A stretch of DNA of 64,000 bases from Alphaproteobacteria bacterium (GCA_030425395.1 JAUIAS010000004.1:1-64000), one strand, 5' to 3'. Positions 48,202 to 57,493 are shown, counted from the first letter of the stretch. Notes: generated by a model from the letters alone, not told the origin. Numbers and translations: made by a program.

Positions 48202-49322
48202 GCCGCAACCCTCGCCCGTCTGGGGCGCATCCGGCGCCGCGATGACAGATGCAGAAATCCCGCCGCGATACCCAAGCCGATCATCGTGGGCAAATAGACG
48301 AGCGGCCAAAGGCTGGCGTCGCGGATCACCGGATCGGAAAACACCGCGCGCAATGCCTCAAGCACGATCAACAAGGCAAAGGCCAGACCAATCTGTCGCC
48401 AGACGCCAAAGCGTGAAAACCCCCCGACCAGAAGCGTGGCATACCCGATCAACGCCACCGCCACGCAAATCGTGGCCCGTGCTACGCGCAGGTGCAGCTC
48501 CTCGGCCTGCACACCGGCGCTATAGCCATCGCGCTCCAACACCTCGGCCCTATGAAACAGCAATTCCGGCGTGGGAATGGCCCGGATATTGCGCGCAGGC
48601 ACTCCCCCCTTGCCCACAAGAGAGCTGATATCCTGCGACAGGTCCGAGAAATTGGTGGTAGACAGAAGCTGGCCGTCGCTGGTCAGCCGCTGCGCCAGAC
48701 CATCAACCATGATCAGATTGGCCTTGTCGCCGCCGCTGACCAGAAAAGCGCGCGCGGCGGTGTAAATCATCGTGGTTTCAGGATTGCGCCGGTCCGACAG
48801 AAAGATATCGCGCAGGGTGCCGTCATCGTCGATGGCGCGGATAAAGAACGTCACCCCTCCTGTGGGATGTAGAAACTCTCCCTCGGTCAACAAGCGGGCT
48901 GTCACGTTGCGGTTCACCTCAGTCTGGCGAATCGACAATTGGCTGATCGAGGCGGGCAACAACACATGTGTGAGTATGCTCATCATGACGGCAACAATCA
49001 GCCCGAAGGCCGCATAGGGCCGCGCCATGCGCCACGGGCTGGAGCCTGTGGCCTGCATCACGGTCAGTTCGCTTTCGCTGCTCAGACGGTTGGTGACATA
49101 GACAGCAGAAGCAAAACACGCCAGCGGCAGCACGATCCTGATCAGATTTGGCAGGCTAAGCGCTGTAAATTCAAGGAACACCATCGCCGATTGCCCGTCA
49201 CCGATCAAACGGTCGAACAGAACAACGGCGCGGTTGATCCAGAACACCGCCACCAGAATCAGTGAGAAGAAGCCAAACAGCACGAGAAGCTGCGACAGCA
49301 CGTATCTGTCGTATCGCGACAC
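48198..49322 (-). CDS. lptF: LPS export permease LptF
   Basis: A 374-residue YjgP/YjgQ permease, partner of LptG: MSRYDRYVLSQLLVLFGFFS at the start, NLIRIVLPLACFASAVYVTN and SSESELTVMQATGSSPWRMA coupling segment, then a periplasmic domain and three C-terminal helices. The start is GTG 49322 with a GGGGGA site 6 bases upstream; the frame remains open further upstream without a ribosome site. It is divergent from pepA (145 bp). Confidence 0.94.
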   Translation of the reverse strand: MSRYDRYVLSQLLVLFGFFSLILVAVFWINRAVVLFDRLIGDGQSAMVFLEFTALSLPNLIRIVLPLACFASAVYVTNRLSSESELTVMQATGSSPWRMARPYAAFGLIVAVMMSILTHVLLPASISQLSIRQTEVNRNVTARLLTEGEFLHPTGGVTFFIRAIDDDGTLRDIFLSDRRNPETTMIYTAARAFLVSGGDKANLIMVDGLAQRLTSDGQLLSTTNFSDLSQDISSLVGKGGVPARNIRAIPTPELLFHRAEVLERDGYSAGVQAEELHLRVARATICVAVALIGYATLLVGGFSRFGVWRQIGLAFALLIVLEALRAVFSDPVIRDASLWPLVYLPTMIGLGIAAGFLHLSSRRRMRPRRARVAA

Positions 49323-49467
49323 GTATCCCCCCGGCGCATGTCTTGTTGTATGACGTGACCGTAAAGCAAAACCAGCGGCGGGAAAACTGCTATCTGGCTT
49401 TCGCGGGGGCATCGGGCTAGGTCTTGGGTAACACGCATCTTGTGGCCAGAAACAGACGGAGCACGAC

Positions 49468-50946
49468 ATGAGCAGGCTGACGCCCATTTCCTTTTGCGAA
49501 ACCGATCTCGATACGCTGGCAACAGCAACGGGCCGTGTGGCGGTGACGGTCACCCCGGATGGCAAGCTGGACGTCGCCGCGCGCAGGGTAAATCGCCTGA
49601 CACGCGGCGCGGTTCAGAGGGTCGTGTCCGACGAAGGATTCGCCAAGGTGCGCAATGGTCAGGTCATCACCCTGGCCTGGCCCGCAGGGCTTGAGGCCGA
49701 GGCGCTGGATATCCTTGTGATCGAACGCCGCGCCGACGCGCTGACCCTGCGCAAGGCCGGTGTCGCATTGGCCAAGGCCAAAGGGACCAAACCGCTGCTT
49801 GTGGCCACCGGCAGCATGCAGCGCGTGGGGGCTTTGGCGCAGGGAATTTCCCTGCGCGATTATCGGTTCGATACCCACAAGACGGGAGAAGACGCCGGCG
49901 CAGAGGTGGGTGGCGTGGTCATCCAGCACAACAAGCCCGAACAGGCCGCCGAGGACGCAGGGCCTCTTCTGGCCGTCGCCGAAGGCGTTGTGGCAACCCG
50001 CGATCTGGTCAATGAACCGGCCAACGTCCTGACCACCACCGAATTCGCCGACAGGCTGGAAGAGATGCGCGCACTGGGTCTCGTGGTCGAGGTGCTCGAA
50101 GAAGACGAACTCGAAGCGCTCGGAATGCGCACGCTGCTGAGCGTGGGGCAGGGATCGGTCAGCCCGTCCAAGGTTGTGGTGATGCAATGGAACGGCGGGG
50201 TCGAGGGCGATGCACCTTTGGCTCTTGTGGGCAAGGGGGTGGTTTTTGATACCGGCGGTATCTCCCTCAAACCGGCGGGCGGCATGGAAGACATGACCAT
50301 GGACATGGGCGGCGCGGGTGTCGTGGCCGGAGCGATGAAGGCGCTGGCCCTGCGCAAGGCGCGGGCCAATGTGGTGGGTCTGGTCGGGCTGGTGGAAAAC
50401 ATGCCTTCGGGTAACGCGACCCGTCCCGGCGATGTGATCCGGTCGATGAAGGGGGACACCGTCGAAGTCATCAATACAGATGCCGAAGGGCGGCTCGTTC
50501 TGGCGGACGTGCTGTGGTATGCGCAAGAGCGGTTCGCCCCGGCCGGTATGGTCGATCTTGCCACCCTGACCGGCGCGATCATCATCGGTCTGGGTCACGA
50601 AAACGCGGGCGTGTTTTCAAACGATGATGATTTCTGCAAGGATTTCCTAAAGGCCGCCGAAGCCGAAGGCGAAGGCGCATGGCGGATGCCACTGGGCAAA
50701 GCCTATGACGATCAGATCAAATCGCGCATCGCGGATATAAAGAACACGGGCGGCCGACCCGCCGGGTCTATCACCGCGGCCCAGTTTCTGGCCCGCTTTG
50801 TCAAACAGGACACCCCCTGGATTCACCTCGATATCGCCGGGGTAGCCTCGGTCAAGGCAGAAACCGCCTATGCCCCAAAAGGGGCTACGGGCTGGGGCGT
50901 GATGGCGCTCGACCGGTTGGTGCGCGACCGGTTCGAAACCTTCTGA
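49468..50946 (+). CDS. pepA: Leucyl (cytosol) aminopeptidase
   Basis: A 492-residue M17 aminopeptidase. Dizinc and catalytic residues lie in KGVVFDTGGISLKP (near 256-268) and NTDAEGRLVLADVL (near 336), with MDMGGAGVV and the IKSRIADIKNTGGRP segment. The N-terminal macro-like domain is divergent. It releases N-terminal amino acids from peptides in the cytoplasm. holC follows 8 bp later, as in many Proteobacteria. Confidence 0.96.
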   Translation: MSRLTPISFCETDLDTLATATGRVAVTVTPDGKLDVAARRVNRLTRGAVQRVVSDEGFAKVRNGQVITLAWPAGLEAEALDILVIERRADALTLRKAGVALAKAKGTKPLLVATGSMQRVGALAQGISLRDYRFDTHKTGEDAGAEVGGVVIQHNKPEQAAEDAGPLLAVAEGVVATRDLVNEPANVLTTTEFADRLEEMRALGLVVEVLEEDELEALGMRTLLSVGQGSVSPSKVVVMQWNGGVEGDAPLALVGKGVVFDTGGISLKPAGGMEDMTMDMGGAGVVAGAMKALALRKARANVVGLVGLVENMPSGNATRPGDVIRSMKGDTVEVINTDAEGRLVLADVLWYAQERFAPAGMVDLATLTGAIIIGLGHENAGVFSNDDDFCKDFLKAAEAEGEGAWRMPLGKAYDDQIKSRIADIKNTGGRPAGSITAAQFLARFVKQDTPWIHLDIAGVASVKAETAYAPKGATGWGVMALDRLVRDRFETF

Positions 50947-50954
50947 GGATCAGG

Positions 50955-51413
50955 ATGGGAGAGGCCTATTTCTACCACCTGACGCACAAGCCGATGGAAG
51001 AGACGCTCGCCATGCTGCTGGCCAAGTCCCTGGAGCGTGGCTGGCGAGTGGCGGTGCGCGGCACGGACCGCGACCGGCTTGATCGGTTGGACCGCCACCT
51101 GTGGTTGGGGGACGAGGCGGGTTTCCTGCCGCACGGGCTGGCGGGCGGCGCGCACGATACCCGTCAACCCGTGTTGTTGACCACCGCAAAGCAAGCACCC
51201 AACGCACCGCAATGCGTCATCGCCATCCATGGTGCCGATCTCGATCCAGAAGAAATCAACGGGCTGGAACGGTGCTGTTTGCTGTTCGATGGGGGCGACG
51301 AGGCCGCGATGACCCACGCGCGCGATCAGTGGCGCACGCTCAAGACAGCGGGATGTTCGGCGCAATACTGGTCCGAAGAAACCGGACGCTGGGAAATGAA
51401 GGCCCGAACCTGA
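50955..51413 (+). CDS. holC: DNA polymerase III subunit chi
   Basis: A 152-residue chi protein, which links the clamp loader to single-strand binding protein. It starts GEAYFYHLTHKPMEETLAML and has WRVAVRGTDRDRLDRLDRHL, the typical pattern. It follows pepA closely, probably in one transcript, and is convergent with the aspartic protease gene. Confidence 0.93.
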   Translation: MGEAYFYHLTHKPMEETLAMLLAKSLERGWRVAVRGTDRDRLDRLDRHLWLGDEAGFLPHGLAGGAHDTRQPVLLTTAKQAPNAPQCVIAIHGADLDPEEINGLERCCLLFDGGDEAAMTHARDQWRTLKTAGCSAQYWSEETGRWEMKART

Positions 51414-51416
51414 GGG

Positions 51417-52013
51417 CTATCCTGCCCCATCCCCGCGTGACAGAACCAGTTCTCCGCGGGTGATCTCGATGCGGTCCCAACGCTGAAGATAGGACATGCC
51501 AAGCAATGACTTGTCCATGTCGCCCTCATTCACCCAGGCAGGCACGTTGCGATCCCCCAGCGATCCCACGGTGATACTGTCAAGCCGAACAGGCGCGGTG
51601 CGCACCTCTCCATTCGCGGTGCGCGCACGTCCGACGTAACTCAGATCGTCCAGCGGCAAACCGATGCGTTCGGCATCGCCATGGCTCAACACGATATCTG
51701 TGGCACCGGTGTCCACGACAAACCTGACAGGCGCACCATTCACGGTAAGGGTCAGATAATAATGCCCGTCCCGCGCGCGCGGCACGACCACGCGCCCCTC
51801 GGTGGCAAAAACCACGGCCTGAGGCTCGAACCGGGTGCGGATATCATCCCAAAGGCCAACAGCCACAATCGCGACAATGAAAATCAGCGCCCAGCTGGTG
51901 GCACCGCCCAGGAACTTTTTCAGGCCGATCCGCTTGTCGCGCATCATCCCCCAGAGCAACGCCGCCCCGAGAAGTCCGAGAAATGCCAATTGCGCCCAGT
52001 CCTGTTCGCTCAT
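51417..52013 (-). CDS. Clan AA retropepsin-like aspartic protease, membrane-anchored (TIGR02281 type)
   Basis: A 198-residue protein with two N-terminal transmembrane segments (about 7-24 and 37-55) and a single-lobe aspartic protease domain with DTGATD (101-106) and the GMSYLQRWDRIEI C-terminal motif. It would act at the periplasmic face, like other PerP/SpoIIGA-style single-lobe proteases. Substrate unknown. ATG 52013 has AGGATTGGATC upstream. Confidence 0.88.
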   Translation of the reverse strand: MSEQDWAQLAFLGLLGAALLWGMMRDKRIGLKKFLGGATSWALIFIVAIVAVGLWDDIRTRFEPQAVVFATEGRVVVPRARDGHYYLTLTVNGAPVRFVVDTGATDIVLSHGDAERIGLPLDDLSYVGRARTANGEVRTAPVRLDSITVGSLGDRNVPAWVNEGDMDKSLLGMSYLQRWDRIEITRGELVLSRGDGAG

Positions 52014-52091
52014 GATCCAATCCTGAAATTCGCCTTGAATGTCATTTAGGTGTGTTGTCCGCAAAAACGAGGGGCACCTGCCGCCGGAGCA

Positions 52092-52220
52092 GGGGGCTCT
52101 GCCCCCCGCCGCGCTGCGCGCGTCTCCCCCCGGAGTATTTTGGGCCAGAAGAAGCGCAACGGTCTATTAACCTTAACGCGCCCCTGCTTCTTTCTCGTTC
52201 CAAATACCCCCGCCGGAGGC
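52092..52220. repeat. Composite inverted intergenic repeat, copy F
   Basis: GC hairpin GGGGGC-TCT-GCCCCC (52092-52106), left arm GGAGTATTTTGGGCCAGAAG with AAGC (52132-52155), 29-nt spacer containing TATTAACCTTAACGCG, and right arm on the minus strand with core GGTATTTGGAACGAGAAAGA (52185-52209). The arms can pair as a long imperfect stem. It lies 3' of marC with the right-arm core in marC orientation, between two minus-strand genes. Confidence 0.85.
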
Positions 52221-52232
52221 GGTCCCGTGGTT

Positions 52233-52862
52233 TCAGCCCGCGAAACCGTAAGCGGTGAGACCGTCCAGCACGAATTGTACTGAAAGTGCGGCCAGCAACA
52301 TGCCCAGCAGGCGGGTCACAACGACAATACCGGTGCCGCCCAGGGCGCGTTCAATGAGACCGGATGCCAGAAACAGACTGAGCACCACGCAAATCACCGC
52401 GACCATAACGCCCATGGCGAGAAAGAAACCTTCGACGCCGGGTTTTTGTCCGGTGAGCAGGATCATCGTGGCTATGGCACCCGGACCTGCAATGAGCGGG
52501 ATGGCGAGTGGGAAAACCGATGGGTCGTCGTGGTCAACGTCGGCAGTGGCTTCTCCGGCATTGTCCTGACGTCGTTTCGTGCGTCGTTCGAACAGCATAT
52601 CGAGGGCGGTCAGGAACAGCAAAAGCCCGCCCGCTATGCGAAATGCCGGCATTGATATTCCGACAAATCCCAATAGAGCCTCCCCAAACAGTCCGAATGC
52701 GGCAAGGATGACCACCGCGATAACACAGGCGCGCAGGGCTATGGCGCGTCTTGCGCGCGCCTGCATCCCTTGGGTCAGGGCCACAAAAAGCGGGGCGAGC
52801 CCGATTGGATCAATCACCACGAAGAGGGTCACGAAGGCGGTGATCAGAAAGGCGGTATCCAT
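52233..52862 (-). CDS. MarC-family integral membrane protein
   Basis: A 209-residue protein with six helices and the MarC start FLITAFVTLFVVIDPIGLAP; other landmarks are AFRIAGGLLLFLTALDMLFE and PLAIPLIAGPGAIATMIL. Despite the multiple-antibiotic-resistance name, its function is not established. It stands alone, 15 bp after the ACT-domain gene on the same strand. Confidence 0.92.
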   Translation of the reverse strand: MDTAFLITAFVTLFVVIDPIGLAPLFVALTQGMQARARRAIALRACVIAVVILAAFGLFGEALLGFVGISMPAFRIAGGLLLFLTALDMLFERRTKRRQDNAGEATADVDHDDPSVFPLAIPLIAGPGAIATMILLTGQKPGVEGFFLAMGVMVAVICVVLSLFLASGLIERALGGTGIVVVTRLLGMLLAALSVQFVLDGLTAYGFAG

Positions 52863-52877
52863 GGCGGCGTTCCCCTT

Positions 52878-53288
52878 CTAAGTCCCGTCTCGCGCGGTAG
52901 CGGACAGGGCCAGCAGTGTGTCCAGCGCGGTTTGTGCCTGACCTGCTGGCACGAAGATGTGGTCGTGATGAAAGGCCGCGACCACGTTGCAGGGGATCGC
53001 GGCATCGGTCAATGCCTGCGCCACGGCCGCTGTCAGCCCGATCCCGTCCAGCGCCGAGTGAACCTCGAGCGTGATGCAGCGCATCGGTATGTCAACTGTG
53101 TCTTCGTCGGTTGCGATCACCGGCAGAATGAGAGAAAGCGCTTCGGTTTCGCGGAAGCTTGCCAAGGCCTTGGGGAGCAGGGTTGCGGCTTCGGTCGGGT
53201 CGGTCACGCAGCGGAATTGCCACAGTCCGGGGCGCAGAACGGGACGCATCCCGGCGATCATGTCCCGCGTTTCACGGACCGGTGTCAT
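52878..53288 (-). CDS. ACT-domain protein, 136 aa
   Basis: The 136-residue protein reads as two small ACT-like halves: LRPGLWQFRCVTDPTEAA in the first and CITLEVHSALDGIGLTAAVA with AIPCNVVAAFHHDHIFVP in the second. These bind amino acids as regulators; ligand unknown. Its start overlaps the ABC-F stop by four bases, so it is co-translated with an ABC-F ATPase. Confidence 0.85.
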   Translation of the reverse strand: MTPVRETRDMIAGMRPVLRPGLWQFRCVTDPTEAATLLPKALASFRETEALSLILPVIATDEDTVDIPMRCITLEVHSALDGIGLTAAVAQALTDAAIPCNVVAAFHHDHIFVPAGQAQTALDTLLALSATARDGT

Positions 53289-55147
53289 TGCGCCAGCGCC
53301 TTGTCGAGTTTTTCCTGCGCAGTGATCCAGAGGGTTTCGGCGCGTTCCATCGCTTCTTCCAGTTCGGCGAACTTGCGGTTCCAGCTTTCCAGCTCTGCCA
53401 CCTTTTCATCGGTATACAGGCCGGGGTCGGCCAGCCGGGACGACAGTTTTTCGTGCATTTCCGCCAGCTTTTCCACGCGCTCTTCGCATTTTCGGACATC
53501 CGTGCGTAGGGCGAGGATGGCGTCACGGCTGGCGCGTTTGGGTTTCGCGACGGTGTCACCCGTGGCTTTGGCACCTTTGTTGGCGGTGGGCTTGTCGCGC
53601 GAAAGGAGCTGAGCGCGGTAACTGTCGAGATCCGATTCATACGGGCGCACTGTGCCATCGCCCACAAGCCAAAGGCGATCAGCCACCAGTTCGAGAAGGT
53701 GCATGTCGTGGCTGACCAGAACCACGGCCCCTGAATAGGCGGTCAGCGCCTCGACAAGGGCTTCGCGGCTTTCGATATCCAGATGGTTGGTCGGTTCGTC
53801 GAGGATCAGCATATGTGGCGCGTCGATGGTGGCGATCAACAACGAAAGCCGTGCCTTTTGTCCGCCTGACAGTTCGCCGACCTTGGTGTCGGCCTGTGCC
53901 GCCGTCAGCCCGAAGCCTGCCAGCCGGGCCCGCAGCTTTGCAGGTGTTTCTGTCGGGCGGAGCCGTCGCAGGTGGTCCAGCGGTGTGTCGTCCACCACCA
54001 GCTCATCCACCTGGTGCTGTGCAAAATAGCCAATGCGCAGCTTGGCGGAGCGCACCATCTTGCCCGAGAGCTTTTCGAGCCGGCCGGACAGCAGCTTGGA
54101 CAGGGTCGATTTGCCCTGACCGTTCTTGCCCAGAAGGGCGATGCGGTCGTCCTGATCAATGCGCAGGTCCAACCGTTTCAGAACCGGCACGCCGTCATAG
54201 CCGACGGAACCGCCTTCGATGCGCACGATTGGGGGTGAAAGTTCTTCAGGCTGGGGAAAGGTAAAGGCGCGCAGGGCGGCTTCTTGGGGGGAGGTGATCG
54301 GCGTCATCCGCGCCAATGCCTTGAGCCGAGATTGCGCCTGCCGGGCCTTGTCAGCCTTGTAGCGGAAACGGTCCACATAGGATTGCAGATGCGCGCGCCG
54401 GGCCTCTTGTTTGCGGGATTCGGCCTCGGCCTGGGCCAGACGTTCGGCGCGCACCCGTGCGAATTGATCGTAATTGCCGGGATAAAAGGTAAGCTTGCGA
54501 TCCTCCAGATGCAGGATGCCGCCCACCGCGCGGTTGAGAAGACCGCGATCATGGCTGATCACGATCACAGTATGGGGATAGCGACCGAGGTAGCCTTCAA
54601 GCCAAAGCGCCCCTTCAAGATCAAGATAGTTGGTAGGTTCGTCCAGCAACAGTAGATCTGGCTGCGCAAAAAGAACGGCCGCCAGTGCCACGCGCATTCG
54701 CCACCCGCCTGAAAAATTGGCGCAGGGCTGGCTGTGTTCGTGGTCGTCAAAACCCAACCCCTTGAGAATTGCTGCCGCGCGGGCTTCGGCGGACCATGCG
54801 TCGATGTCGGTCAGGCGGGTCTGGATTTCGGCGATCCGCGCGGGGTCATCGGTTTCTTCTGCCAGAAGCGCCGCGCGTTCTGTATCGGCGGCCAGCACCG
54901 TATCGAGAAGCGAGGTCTGTGAGGCCGGAACCTCCTGCGCCACGCCGCCGATGCGGGTGCGCGAAGGCAGAGCGATTTGCCCGCCTTCCAGCGCCAGTTC
55001 GCCCCGGATCAGACGAAACAGCGTCGTCTTGCCGGTGCCGTTGCGCCCGACGAGGCCCACCTTGTGGCCTTCGGGAATGATGGCGGTCGCGTTCTCGAAG
55101 AGAGGACGCCCGGCCATGGCGAAAGATATGTCGTCAATCCTGAGCAT
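53285..55147 (-). CDS. ABC-F family ATPase, YheS-like
   Basis: A 620-residue soluble double ATPase: Walker A GRNGTGKT (34-41) and GKNGQGKS near 342, signatures FSGGWRMRVALA and LSGGQKARLSLL, Walker B LLLDEPTNYLD and LILDEPTNHLD. The arm/linker and a C-terminal coiled coil (KCEERVEKLAEMHEKL) are present. YheS-type proteins relieve stalled ribosomes. It is the second ABC-F in the window, distinct from the Uup type at 16924-18801. Confidence 0.93.
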   Translation of the reverse strand: MLRIDDISFAMAGRPLFENATAIIPEGHKVGLVGRNGTGKTTLFRLIRGELALEGGQIALPSRTRIGGVAQEVPASQTSLLDTVLAADTERAALLAEETDDPARIAEIQTRLTDIDAWSAEARAAAILKGLGFDDHEHSQPCANFSGGWRMRVALAAVLFAQPDLLLLDEPTNYLDLEGALWLEGYLGRYPHTVIVISHDRGLLNRAVGGILHLEDRKLTFYPGNYDQFARVRAERLAQAEAESRKQEARRAHLQSYVDRFRYKADKARQAQSRLKALARMTPITSPQEAALRAFTFPQPEELSPPIVRIEGGSVGYDGVPVLKRLDLRIDQDDRIALLGKNGQGKSTLSKLLSGRLEKLSGKMVRSAKLRIGYFAQHQVDELVVDDTPLDHLRRLRPTETPAKLRARLAGFGLTAAQADTKVGELSGGQKARLSLLIATIDAPHMLILDEPTNHLDIESREALVEALTAYSGAVVLVSHDMHLLELVADRLWLVGDGTVRPYESDLDSYRAQLLSRDKPTANKGAKATGDTVAKPKRASRDAILALRTDVRKCEERVEKLAEMHEKLSSRLADPGLYTDEKVAELESWNRKFAELEEAMERAETLWITAQEKLDKALAQ

Positions 55148-55270
55148 GGCCTGCCCCTAGCAGAGCGTTTCGCCCCGCGCCAGCGTTTCGCGCGCCAAAA
55201 TCGGCGCTTGACCGGCGAACCGCGTTGTCCATGCGGTCGTGAACATGTTAGGCGGTTGACCAGAGGAAAA

Positions 55271-56458
55271 ATGCCCATGACCCGCACACCGCCACACCTG
55301 ATCACGCTGGCTGGGCTGACGTCGCTGTCGGTTCTCTCGCTAAGCCTGTTTCTTCCTGCCCTTCCCGCCATGGCGCAGGATTTCGGAACCTCGCCCAAGG
55401 TGATGGCGTTGGCGATGTCGGGGTATATGATCGGATCGGCGGTGATGCAGCTTGTCCTTGGCCCGCTGTCGGACCGGTTGGGGCGCAGGCCCGTTATGCT
55501 GTCGGCCATGACCCTTTATGTGCTGGCGTCGCTGGGCGCGTTTCTGGCGCAGGATGTAACGGTATTTCTGATCTGCCGATTTTTTCAGGCGGTTGTGGTG
55601 GCGGGATCGGTTCTGTCACAGGCAGTGATCCGCGACATCTATCCACCGGAACAAGCCGCAAGCCGCATGGGTCTGGTGGCGGCGGCGATGGCGTTGGCTC
55701 CGATGGTCGGGCCGATGCTGGGTGGTGCGCTGACTGATGCGGCGGGCTGGCGGGCGGCCTTTGCGCTCTATTCTGTGGCTGGCATGGTGGCGCTGGTGGC
55801 TGTTTGGTGGGACTTGGGCGAAACCCTGACCCGTGCCAAGGACGGTTGGCGCGATCAGATGCGCGCCTATGGCGCTCTGGTGGCGTCGCGGGTGTTCTGG
55901 GGGTTTGCGCTGTGTATGGCGTTTTCTGTGGGGTCGTTTTTTGTGTTCCTGTCGGGTGTCCCCTTTGTCGCGGCGGGGCAATTCGGCTTGTCTGCGCCGT
56001 TGATCGGGCTTGGGCTGGGATCAATCTCGGGGGGCTTTCTTTTGGGATCGCTGCTGACCGCGCGTCTGGCCCCGATCTGGGGGCTGGCCCGGCTGATCCT
56101 TGCGGGGCGGTTGGTTCCGTTTCTGGGGGTGAGCCTTGGGCTGGTCCTGTTTACGCTGGGTGCCAGCCATCCACTGGCGCTGTTCGGCACGACGGTTTTT
56201 GTCGGGGTTGGCAACGGGCTGACCATGGCCAATGCGAATTCCGGTGCAATGTCGATCAATCCTGCATTGGCGGGCAGTGCCGCTGGGCTGGCGGGGGCGC
56301 TGTCCGTGCTGTGTGGGGCGGTTCTGAGCACAATCACAGTCGCTTTGCTGGAATGGCAGGGCGGGCCGATCACGCTGCTTGGGGTGATGCTTGCGTCGGT
56401 GATTGTCTCAATGGCGGCAGCGGCGCTTGCGCTGTTGCCACGGCGGCAGCCGGTCTGA
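55271..56458 (+). CDS. MFS transporter, Bcr/CflA multidrug efflux type
   Basis: A 395-residue, 12-helix major facilitator. Helix 2-3 loop GPLSDRLGRRPVML is the MFS motif A and DIYPPEQAASRMGLVAAAMA with GPMLGGALTDAAGWR matches drug:H+ antiporters of the Bcr/CflA group. ATG 55271 follows AGAGGA. It ends 67 bp before a strong terminator ahead of ndk. Confidence 0.92.
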   Translation: MPMTRTPPHLITLAGLTSLSVLSLSLFLPALPAMAQDFGTSPKVMALAMSGYMIGSAVMQLVLGPLSDRLGRRPVMLSAMTLYVLASLGAFLAQDVTVFLICRFFQAVVVAGSVLSQAVIRDIYPPEQAASRMGLVAAAMALAPMVGPMLGGALTDAAGWRAAFALYSVAGMVALVAVWWDLGETLTRAKDGWRDQMRAYGALVASRVFWGFALCMAFSVGSFFVFLSGVPFVAAGQFGLSAPLIGLGLGSISGGFLLGSLLTARLAPIWGLARLILAGRLVPFLGVSLGLVLFTLGASHPLALFGTTVFVGVGNGLTMANANSGAMSINPALAGSAAGLAGALSVLCGAVLSTITVALLEWQGGPITLLGVMLASVIVSMAAAALALLPRRQPV

Positions 56459-56525
56459 CGGGACCGGACGCTGGCCCCCTTTCCAAGGTGCGGGGTGCAT
56501 GGTATCGGGGCGGCGGAATCATTTG

Positions 56526-56551
56526 GCCGGGCACGGCGCGCCCGGCTTTTT
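56526..56551 (+). terminator. Rho-independent terminator after the MFS gene
   Basis: GCCGGGC (56526-56532) pairs with GCCCGGC (56540-56546), loop ACGGCGC, followed by TTTTT. It lies immediately upstream of the ndk ribosome site, so ndk must be expressed from read-through or a promoter overlapping this short gap. Confidence 0.8.
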
Positions 56552-56568
56552 AACATGGAGCGACCCAA

Positions 56569-56991
56569 ATGGCCCTCGAACGCACCTTTTCGATCATCAA
56601 ACCCGACGCAACCCGCCGTAACCTGACCGGCGCAATCAACGCCAAGTTCGAAGAAGCGGGCCTGCGCATCGTTGCGCAGAAGCGCATCCACATGACCAAG
56701 GCGCAGGCTGGCAAGTTCTACGAAGTGCACCAGGAACGCCCGTTCTATGACGAACTGTGCGAATTCATGTCCTCGGCCCCGGTCGTTGTGCAGGTTCTCG
56801 AAGGTGAAGACGCAATCGCCAAGAACCGCGAAATCATGGGGGCCACCAACCCTGCGGACGCGGCGCCCGGCACGGTCCGTGCGGAATTCGCGGAATCGGT
56901 TGGCGAAAACTCCGTGCACGGTTCGGATGCACCGGAAACTGCTGCTCAGGAAATCGCGTATTTCTTCTCGGGCATTGAACTGGTCGGCTGA
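56569..56991 (+). CDS. ndk: Nucleoside diphosphate kinase
   Basis: A 140-residue enzyme that equilibrates NTP pools via a phospho-histidine. The active-site segment is [12 protein letters not shown] with the catalytic His near 117; [15 protein letters not shown] begins the protein and [12 protein letters not shown] is the nucleotide loop. ATG 56569 follows GGAG. It is monocistronic, framed by terminators on both sides. Confidence 0.97.
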   Translation: MALERTFSIIKPDATRRNLTGAINAKFEEAGLRIVAQKRIHMTKAQAGKFYEVHQERPFYDELCEFMSSAPVVVQVLEGEDAIAKNREIMGATNPADAAPGTVRAEFAESVGENSVHGSDAPETAAQEIAYFFSGIELVG

Positions 56992-57017
56992 TCCCGCCCA
57001 AAGTGACCACAGGTTAG

Positions 57018-57048
57018 AAAAGGCCCGCGTAATTTGCGCGGGCCTTTT
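57018..57048 (+). terminator. Rho-independent terminator after ndk
   Basis: AAAAGGCCCGCG (57018-57029) and CGCGGGCCTTTT (57037-57048) form a perfect 12-bp stem with a 7-nt loop. With A-tract on one side and T-tract on the other it is bidirectional, serving ndk and the convergent TfoX-type gene. Confidence 0.92.
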
Positions 57049-57080
57049 GCGTTTTTGTGGATGTGGGCGGATCGGGGCGA

Positions 57081-57425
57081 TCAGGTGCCGGGCTTTTGCG
57101 CGGCTTGGATCACACCGATTTCATCGAGGCGGGCCTCCAGATCGCTGCGGTGCGGATCGTGGGCGCAGGCCTTGATTGCGTCGAAACGTGCGCGTAAGGC
57201 GATTTTCTCGCGGCCTTTGCAATCATTCCAGGGGCGACCCTGCAAACCCATCACCAGAACGTAGTAACCGATGAAATGGGGACGTGTCCCGGCGCGCAGC
57301 AGCCGGCCATAGGCGGCGTCCGCCCCGAGGGCGCGCAGTTCCTCGGCGCTGTGGATGCCTGCTTTGGCAAATGCCGCCTGCATCGCGGGGCCAAGGTTGC
57401 GGATTGTTGACACAGGCGTGGGCAT
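57081..57425 (-). CDS. TfoX C-terminal domain protein
   Basis: The 114-residue protein consists only of the helical TfoX/Sxy C-terminal domain: STIRNLGPAMQAAFAKAGIH, AEELRALGADAAYGRLL and HFIGYYVLVMGLQGRPWNDC. The N-terminal competence domain of TfoX is absent, which is usual for these short proteins in alphaproteobacteria. A link to DNA uptake is not established. Start ATG 57425 has GGAG upstream. Confidence 0.85.
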   Translation of the reverse strand: MPTPVSTIRNLGPAMQAAFAKAGIHSAEELRALGADAAYGRLLRAGTRPHFIGYYVLVMGLQGRPWNDCKGREKIALRARFDAIKACAHDPHRSDLEARLDEIGVIQAAQKPGT

Positions 57426-57493
57426 TGCCGGGCTCCGGGGATTGTTTTTGCAGGGGCATTGGGCTACCGGATGCAAAGCATCGGAGACCAATC

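Noticed and set aside
57081-57425. Competence regulator TfoX
   Set aside because: Only the C-terminal helical domain is present, so I call the domain and not a competence function.
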